Positions 58,840 to 64,000 of a stretch of DNA of 64,000 bases are shown here, piece by piece (positions within the stretch are counted from its first letter, which is position 1; each line of letters starts with the position of its first letter). The stretch is from an uncultured Eubacteriales bacterium (GTDB taxonomy: Bacteria; Bacillota; Clostridia; Christensenellales; CAG-917), in the NCBI GenBank assembly GCA_900545885.1, contig URAF01000008.1, positions 1 through 64,000 on the forward strand, given 5' to 3'. The notes beneath the pieces were generated by a model. The model searched no databases. It had not been told where the DNA came from and was given only the letters and a program-made list of their open reading frames with translations. The position numbers and the translations under genes were made by a program.

Positions 58840-60422
58840 AAAAAGACGGTGAGAACAAGAAACTGAGAACGGGGCGACTTATGGGCGGAGCCGCCGTGCT
58901 TGCACTCGGCGGAATTGTCGCAAAACTCATAGGAGCGTTTTACCGTGTTCCGCTCACCAACATACTCGGCGCGGAAGGTATGGGAATGTACCAGTTGGTT
59001 TTTCCCGTGTACGCGCTGTTTATGACTATGTCGACGGCGGGCATTCCGACCGCGCTTTCGCGTATAGTCGCAGAACACAAAGCGCGCGGCGAAGGCGCAA
59101 AACGCTATCTTGTGTCCGCGTTGATTACGCTGACTACGATGTCGGCGCTTGCGGGCGTGCTTGTCATTGCTTTGTCGTCCGTTCTTGCCCGCTGGCAAGG
59201 CAACGAAGCCACGGCAATAGGTTATACGGTCATTGCTCCGTCTGTCTTTTTCGTGGGTATTATTGCAGGGCTGCGCGGCTGGTTTCAGGGCGAAATGTAT
59301 ATGGTTCCGACGGCTGTTTCCAACGTTGTGGAACAGGTCGTCAAACTTGCCGTCGGCGTTGGGTTTGCCGTCGCTCTTGCGCCGAGGGGCGTAACCGCTT
59401 CGGTTTGCGGCGCGCTTGCGGGCATAACGGTGTCCGAATTGGTTGCGGCGTTGTATCTCGTGATAACCTATTTCGTACGTTCACGCGGCAAGGCAAAAGA
59501 AAGACTTATTCCCGACAGAAAAGAGGCGGGCGAAATGTTCAAAGTGGCGTTTCCGATTGCGCTTCTCGGACTTATGATGCCGCTCGGTTCTTTTTTCGAC
59601 AGTATGATTATCGTCAACGCGCTCAAATGGGGCGGCGCGTCAACAGCGCTTGCCACGGCGCAGTACGGGCTTTACAGCGGCCCCGTGAACTCGCTTGTCA
59701 ATATGCCCGTCGTAATCATAATGTCGCTTGCCATTGCCGTTGTGCCTTCGGTGTCTTTGTCGCGCGTCGAGCACGACGTTTCCGCCATTGTTTCCAAAAG
59801 TCGGTTGAGCGTAAAACTCGTATATCTTATCGGCGTCCCCGCGACTTTGTTCTTTATGGTTTTCGGCAAAAACATACTTTCTATGCTTTATCCCGCATTG
59901 TCGGAAAACGACGTTACGTTGAGTGCCGGACTGCTGAAAATCGCGGCATTCAGTGTGGTTATGACAAGCGCGACACAGATATACGTTTCGCTCTTGCAGG
60001 GACTTGACCGCACATATTCGGCAGTTAAAAGCCTTTTTACGGCAATTGTTGTAAAAGTTGTAGTGTCACTAGTCGCCGTTAGATTCATAGGAATAGCGGG
60101 TGCCGCCGTGGCGTCAGTTGCGATGTCGGCGGTTTCTCTTGCGGGGTGTAACATCGCCTTTTACAGACTTACGGAAGTCAGAGTGGAAAAAAATATTGCC
60201 CAAACTATGCTCAGCGGTGTTATAATGGCGCTGATAGGTTTGGTTGTGCGCGAGTACGTGCCTACCGATATAGGCGTTCTGGTTGCGGGCGGCGTTATGT
60301 GCGGACTCGTGTACCTTTGGCTCGTTACGCTTTTCGGAGTATTCGACGAGTCGGAATTCGCGCTTATGCCTTTCGGAAAATTCTTTTTGAAATTCAGAAA
60401 AATCGTCAGATTTTGGGAGTGA
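58836..60422 (+). CDS. Polysaccharide flippase of the SpoVB/YabM type (MOP superfamily)
   Basis: A 528-residue membrane protein with about fourteen helices. GGIVAKLIGAFYRVPLTNILGAEGMGMYQLVFPVYA at the start is diagnostic for SpoVB/YabM-like exporters, related to MurJ lipid II flippases. It probably moves a lipid-linked sugar for spore cortex or cell wall. Its position after spoVT and before mazG matches B. subtilis yabM. Translation overlaps spoVT by four bases. Confidence 0.93.
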   Translation: MKKDGENKKLRTGRLMGGAAVLALGGIVAKLIGAFYRVPLTNILGAEGMGMYQLVFPVYALFMTMSTAGIPTALSRIVAEHKARGEGAKRYLVSALITLTTMSALAGVLVIALSSVLARWQGNEATAIGYTVIAPSVFFVGIIAGLRGWFQGEMYMVPTAVSNVVEQVVKLAVGVGFAVALAPRGVTASVCGALAGITVSELVAALYLVITYFVRSRGKAKERLIPDRKEAGEMFKVAFPIALLGLMMPLGSFFDSMIIVNALKWGGASTALATAQYGLYSGPVNSLVNMPVVIIMSLAIAVVPSVSLSRVEHDVSAIVSKSRLSVKLVYLIGVPATLFFMVFGKNILSMLYPALSENDVTLSAGLLKIAAFSVVMTSATQIYVSLLQGLDRTYSAVKSLFTAIVVKVVVSLVAVRFIGIAGAAVASVAMSAVSLAGCNIAFYRLTEVRVEKNIAQTMLSGVIMALIGLVVREYVPTDIGVLVAGGVMCGLVYLWLVTLFGVFDESEFALMPFGKFFLKFRKIVRFWE

Positions 60423-60424
60423 CT

Positions 60425-61513
60425 ATGCATTCTTGCGAACATCACGGTGGCGGTCGCTGCGGTTGCGGCAGACTGTCCGACGAGTCAAAACAGGTTTACA
60501 TACCGCAGGATTTGATTTTGCCTGCGGTTTCCGTCAACAAACGCATTCCTTTGATTGTCAAAAACGTAACTGCGTCCGATATTCCTGCATTGAAAACAAA
60601 ACTTGCGGCGGTTTACGGCGAAGCGAAAAACGTAACGGCGTTGCGCGGTGACGAAGTTCTGTTTTTTGAAGTTTCGGCACTTCCTTGCGAAGATTTCGAC
60701 AAGCTTGTGCTTGACGGCGAAAAACTCACCGAACACGCAAAATTCGATTTTTCGGATTTGCAGGAAATCATGGCGCGTTTGCGCGGCGAAGGCGGTTGCG
60801 AGTGGGACAGAGCCCAGACGCACGAAAGCATAAGAATCAATCTTATCGAAGAAGCCTACGAACTCGTCGAAGCCATTGACTGTGCCGACAGGGATATGAT
60901 GCTCGAAGAAAGCGGCGACGTGTTGATGCAGGCGGTTTTCCACACGCAGATTGCCTCCGAGAGCGGCGAGTTCGATTATTCGGATATGCTGACTGCGTTG
61001 TGCCGCAAGCTGCTTGACAGACATACGCACATATTCGGCGAAAACCACGCAAACAACGCAGACGAAGCGTTGAATTTCTGGAACGAAGCCAAAAAGAAAG
61101 AAAAGAAATATACGTCCAACACCGACGCAATGCAACGGGTGCCGAAAAACCTGCCGTCCTTGCTGTACGCCGAAAAAATCCAGAAAATAGCAAAGAAATG
61201 CGGTTTTGACTGGTCGGATTACAAACCCGCGGCGGACAAAGTCGGCGAGGAACTTGCGGAGTTTTTGCAGAGCGACGCCGCGCACCGCGTGGAAGAAGCC
61301 GGCGATTTGCTGTTTGCCGTTGTCAACGTGCTCAGATTTTTCAAGGTTGAACCCGAAACCGCGCTTCGCGAAGCCAATGCGAAGTTTTTGAGAAGATTTG
61401 CGGCTGTCGAAGAAAGAGTGAAAGCCCAAGGCAAAGAAATGACCGACTTTACGCTCGAACAACTCGACAAAATTTGGGACGAAGTCAAACGCGACGAGAG
61501 GAAAACCGAATGA
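60425..61513 (+). CDS. mazG: MazG nucleoside triphosphate pyrophosphohydrolase
   Basis: A 362-residue MazG with two pyrophosphohydrolase-like units. The first has GGCEWDRAQTHESI and NLIEEAYELVEAI, EESGDVLMQAVF; the second begins around YAEKIQKIAKKCGFDW with EELAEFLQ and EEAGDLLFAVVN. It cleaves NTPs to NMPs. The N-terminal 15 residues are rich in His, Cys and Gly (HSCEHHGGGRCGCG), which may bind metal and is not normal for MazG. Residues 30-100 may be a remnant of the tetrapyrrole methylase domain present in YabN (inference). The stop overlaps the dus ATG. Confidence 0.92.
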   Translation: MHSCEHHGGGRCGCGRLSDESKQVYIPQDLILPAVSVNKRIPLIVKNVTASDIPALKTKLAAVYGEAKNVTALRGDEVLFFEVSALPCEDFDKLVLDGEKLTEHAKFDFSDLQEIMARLRGEGGCEWDRAQTHESIRINLIEEAYELVEAIDCADRDMMLEESGDVLMQAVFHTQIASESGEFDYSDMLTALCRKLLDRHTHIFGENHANNADEALNFWNEAKKKEKKYTSNTDAMQRVPKNLPSLLYAEKIQKIAKKCGFDWSDYKPAADKVGEELAEFLQSDAAHRVEEAGDLLFAVVNVLRFFKVEPETALREANAKFLRRFAAVEERVKAQGKEMTDFTLEQLDKIWDEVKRDERKTE

Positions 61514-62529
61514 ACATCGGCGGAGTGAACACTCGGTCGGATATTCTTTTTGCGCCGCTTGCGGGATTCAGCGACGCAGGTTTCCGCTTGCTTTGCACAA
61601 AAGGCGGTGCCGGTCTTACATACACCGAAATGGTGAGTGCCAAAGGTCTTTGCTATAACAATAAAGGCTCCGAAAGTCTGCTGTATACGTCCGAAGAAGA
61701 AAATCCCGTCGCCGTTCAGTTGTTCGGGAGCGACCCCGAGTTTATGTATCGTGCGGCAAAGCACCCGAGTATCGGCAAGTTTGACATAATCGACATAAAT
61801 ATGGGCTGTCCCGTCCGCAAGGTTTTTTCAAACGGCGACGGAAGCGCACTTATGAGCAATCCGTCACTCATTGAAGAAATCGTGTCTGCCGTACGTGAAG
61901 GCGCGGGCAAACCCGTTACCGTAAAAATGCGTGCGGGAATAAAAGAGGGCGAAGTGCTTGCCGTGGAATGCGCGCTTTCCGCACAAAAAGGCGGTGCCGC
62001 CGCAGTTGCTGTGCACCCGCGTTTCCGCGAACAGATGTACAGCGGAAAAGCCGACCACACAGTGACCGCAGAAGTCAAACGCGCGCTTGACATTCCCGTT
62101 ATCGCAAACGGAGACATAACCGACGCGGAGAGCTTTTGGAAAGTGCGCCGTATTACGGGCGCGGACGGATTTATGATAGGACGAGGCGCGCTCGGTCAAC
62201 CTTGGCTTTTCGACGTGCTCAACCGAATGGCGGAATATAGCGATGAAGAAATTTTCGGTGACGACGGCGAGATTTTGCCGGAAATGCGCTTGACGGCTCG
62301 TGCGGCTATGCAGGAAGCGAGAAACAACTTTGACGTAAAAGCCGCAGTCGAAGAACACATGCGCGTGCTCGGTTTGCTTATGCCGACCAGAAGCGTGGCG
62401 AACAGTATGAAACTCCATCTTTGCCACTACGCAAAGAACACGCCGAACTCGAAAGCGGTTCGGCTTGCCATATCGACGGCGGCGTCACCCGACGACATAA
62501 ACGATATAGTCGCGCGTTACTTGTTCTAA
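61510..62529 (+). CDS. dus: tRNA-dihydrouridine synthase (DusB-like)
   Basis: A 339-residue FMN enzyme that reduces uridines in tRNA D-loops. The TIM barrel starts LFAPLAGFSDAGFRLLC, and the catalytic loop is NMGCPVRKVFSNGDGSALM with the active Cys. VKMRAG, ANGDITDAESF and GFMIGRGALGQPWLF bind FMN, and the C-terminal helical domain follows. Start 61510 overlaps the mazG stop (ATGA); a longer frame upstream is inside mazG. No strong ribosome site, so it is likely coupled. Confidence 0.94.
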   Translation: MNIGGVNTRSDILFAPLAGFSDAGFRLLCTKGGAGLTYTEMVSAKGLCYNNKGSESLLYTSEEENPVAVQLFGSDPEFMYRAAKHPSIGKFDIIDINMGCPVRKVFSNGDGSALMSNPSLIEEIVSAVREGAGKPVTVKMRAGIKEGEVLAVECALSAQKGGAAAVAVHPRFREQMYSGKADHTVTAEVKRALDIPVIANGDITDAESFWKVRRITGADGFMIGRGALGQPWLFDVLNRMAEYSDEEIFGDDGEILPEMRLTARAAMQEARNNFDVKAAVEEHMRVLGLLMPTRSVANSMKLHLCHYAKNTPNSKAVRLAISTAASPDDINDIVARYLF

Positions 62530-62570
62530 AACCGTCGTGCCGAAGTATTTGACGACGGAAAGGAGAAAAG

Positions 62571-63062
62571 ATGTTTAACATAGTTCTTGTCGAACCCGAA
62601 ATTCCGCAGAACACGGGAAATATAGTCAGAACTGCCGCTGCTACGGGTTGCAAAGTTCATTTGGTGAAACCGCTCGGTTTCGATATATCGGACAAAGCGT
62701 TGAAACGAGCGGGGCTTGATTACTGGCATCTTACGGATTTCACCGTTTATGAAAATCTCGACGACTTTTTCTCCAAAACATTGCCCGAAGGCAAAAATTA
62801 CTGGTATGCCTCTACAAAAGCGTGTCACCGTTACGATGCGGCGGATTATCAGGCGGGCGACTATCTCGTTTTCGGCAAAGAAACCAAAGGACTTCCCGAA
62901 GAACTTCTGCACGCCAATTATGAAAACACGATACGTATTCCAATGATAGCAGAGGCGCGTTCTCTCAATCTTTCGAACTCCGTTGCCGTTGTCGTTTACG
63001 AAGCGTTGCGACATCATTCGTACGCAGGACTTAAAGATACGGGCAAACTTACGCAGTACTGA
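62571..63062 (+). CDS. trmL: tRNA (cytidine/uridine-34-2'-O)-methyltransferase
   Basis: A 163-residue SPOUT methyltransferase. VLVEPEIPQNTGNIVRTAAATG is the first motif, LVFGKETKGLPEELL the second and RIPMIAEARSLNLSNSVAVVVYEALR the third, which forms the trefoil knot binding SAM. It methylates the wobble ribose of tRNA-Leu. AAAGGAG precedes the ATG. It follows dus by 41 bases and is the last gene of the cluster. Confidence 0.95.
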   Translation: MFNIVLVEPEIPQNTGNIVRTAAATGCKVHLVKPLGFDISDKALKRAGLDYWHLTDFTVYENLDDFFSKTLPEGKNYWYASTKACHRYDAADYQAGDYLVFGKETKGLPEELLHANYENTIRIPMIAEARSLNLSNSVAVVVYEALRHHSYAGLKDTGKLTQY

Positions 63063-63108
63063 TTAAACATTCGTCAGAGTACACTTATCGTATCCAATAT
63101 TAAATTGA

Positions 63109-63138
63109 AATCCAAAGCACGTTGCTTCGGATTTTTTA
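63109..63138 (+). terminator. Terminator after trmL
   Basis: aatccaaagca (63109-63119) pairs with tgcttcggatt (63123-63133) apart from one mismatch, followed by T residues. Confidence 0.75.
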
Positions 63139-63664
63139 TTACTATTCTGTTGATCACCAAAAAGTTTGACAATTACATTCCGCATAATATATCGAAATCA
63201 AAGTTATCGAGTGTATCCGAATGACAGGTGCCTGTATTATTGTCAAGATCGTTGATATGGTGCGTTATAGCCAAGTGCCGATTATTTGCTGGGGCTTACG
63301 CAATAATATACGTATCGTGTTTTAATTGCAGTATGATGGCGCCGTATGCGTTTCTGGTTGTCGGTTGTGAACACGATACGTGTTATAAATTGCGGGTAAA
63401 AGAATTTTCGGCGCATTTTAAGTGTGTGGACAGGGAATAAAGGCGTGTTGAAGTGTCGACAGGCTTTGATTTGTTGCCCATTGTTCTTTTTTCGCGGTTT
63501 TCACGGCGCTGTGTGTTGCTTTTTTATCAAAAAAGATGTCGGTTTTGTTTGAAAATGCTGTCTTTTTTTGAAACGTGCATTTTTTATTTGGATTTGACCG
63601 CATTTGTTTAGGTTCGTTTTTTCGTTTGGCTTTTCCGATTTCGCTTGCGACAAGGCTTTTTTGC
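63139..63664. other. Intergenic region with no supported gene
   Basis: AT-rich and non-coding in appearance. A weak promoter-like pair (TTGACA 63166-63171, TATATC 63188-63193) is present, but short frames after it have no ribosome site. T-rich stretches fill 63490-63660. Confidence 0.5.
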
Positions 63665-63693
63665 TTGCTTTGCGCGTGTGCGTGTGCTATAAT
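63665..63693 (+). promoter_or_regulatory. Extended -10 promoter for pgk
   Basis: TTGCTT at 63665-63670 and TATAAT at 63688-63693, spacer 17, with TGC before the -10 box. Confidence 0.8.
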
Positions 63694-63753
63694 ATTTGCC
63701 GTTAAAAGTGCGGGCGCCCTGCGCCTAGAAAATTTTTGCAAGGAGAATTTCCT

Positions 63754-64000
63754 ATGAGTAAAATGACTATCAGAGACATCGACGTCAAAGGCAAAAAGTG
63801 CCTTACCCGTGTCGATTTCAACGTTCCTATGGCTGACGGTGTCATCACCGACGAAAACAGAATCAACGGCGCTCTGCCTACCATCAAATATCTGATGGAC
63901 CACGGCGCAAAAGTCATTCTTTGTTCGCACCTCGGCAAACCCCACAACATCTTTACTCCCGGTTTCGGTCTCACCAAGAAAGAAAAGAAAGCGGTCGAAG
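63754..64000 (+). CDS. pgk: Phosphoglycerate kinase, N-terminal part
   Basis: The first 82 codons are in the window and the gene runs past the right edge. MSKMTIRDIDVKGKKCLTR, the substrate-binding RVDFNVPM and LCSHLGKP identify phosphoglycerate kinase, which makes ATP from 1,3-bisphosphoglycerate in glycolysis. GPTIKYLM-like residues read LPTIKYLM here. AAGGAG precedes the ATG and the promoter lies 60 bases upstream. Codon use is strongly biased, as expected for glycolysis. Confidence 0.96.
   Translation, partial: MSKMTIRDIDVKGKKCLTRVDFNVPMADGVITDENRINGALPTIKYLMDHGAKVILCSHLGKPHNIFTPGFGLTKKEKKAVE

Noticed and set aside
63222..63326. Plus-strand ORF of 34 codons after a promoter-like pair
   Set aside because: No ribosome site, no start context, and no coding character beyond chance.

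Overview
The window looks like chromosomal DNA of an anaerobic, low-to-mid G+C Gram-positive bacterium of class Clostridia (Bacillota), probably a gut lineage near Christensenellales or Borkfalkiaceae. Evidence for this: a spoVT - YabM-like flippase - mazG cluster as in spore formers, DnaD and a DnaI-type loader, QueT and BMP-type nucleoside transporters, an oxygen-independent sulfatase-maturating enzyme, lipoproteins with a VACN-type lipobox, AGGAGG ribosome sites, and sigma-A promoters with 17-base spacers. The exact taxon is inference. Nothing marks a phage, insertion sequence or CRISPR array; the region reads as ordinary chromosome with several odd local features.

Layout. 1-2186: end of a flavodoxin/ferredoxin-type protein and a two-component system. 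2343-5600: a three-gene redox operon (CrtI-like flavoprotein, FAD/2Fe-2S reductase, low-molecular-weight phosphatase). 5826-8174: a small reverse-strand ORF, an AraC regulator, an amidohydrolase and an alkyltransferase-domain protein. 8249-8460: an unassigned structured RNA with its own promoter and terminator. 8509-15090: a lipoprotein and membrane M28 peptidase, a TetR regulator, a Ca/Na-type antiporter, adenine deaminase and a small membrane protein. 15279-22340 (minus strand): KtrAB potassium uptake, thiamine pyrophosphokinase, a P1 peptidase, and a translationally coupled sulfatase and its radical-SAM activator. 22438-28218: an MscS channel, a zinc ribbon protein, a C_GCAxxG_C_C protein, YhbY, a small charged protein, a CDF transporter and BipA. 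28379-34332: a zinc ribbon membrane protein, a YfcC carrier, a P-type ATPase, a GC-alternating intergenic stretch and a frameshifted lipoprotein. 34573-45879: HU; an aminotransferase, kinase and tandem aldolase set; xanthine phosphoribosyltransferase followed by a complete BMP-type nucleoside ABC transporter. 46045-50669: tRNA-Ala and tRNA-Val, each followed by the same ~160-base repeat, around a GPH sugar symporter, a PH-like protein, a DUF6512-like protein and ArsR. 50783-57290: an HI0933-type flavoprotein, MarR with a second M28 peptidase, the DnaI/DnaD loader pair and QueT. 57415-64000: a flavin reductase pair, the spoVT cluster with mazG, dus and trmL, and the start of pgk.

Pathways. Purine salvage is well represented: adenine deaminase, xanthine phosphoribosyltransferase and a nucleoside ABC importer. 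Sulfate-ester cleavage is self-contained, because the Cys-type sulfatase lies in overlap with its maturase. Replication initiation (DnaD, DnaI), tRNA modification (Dus, TrmL, QueT) and spore/cell-wall functions (SpoVT, flippase) make up the housekeeping part.

Most unusual observations: (1) the structured RNA at about 8284-8460; (2) at least five genes whose promoter -10 box lies 6-7 bases before the start codon with no ribosome site, which suggests leaderless mRNAs; (3) the tRNA-linked repeat with a compensated stem; (4) a terminator-like hairpin that contains the spoVT ribosome site; (5) a DnaD protein with four repeats; (6) a tandem class II aldolase whose first half has lost its metal ligands; (7) a lipoprotein split by a frameshift.
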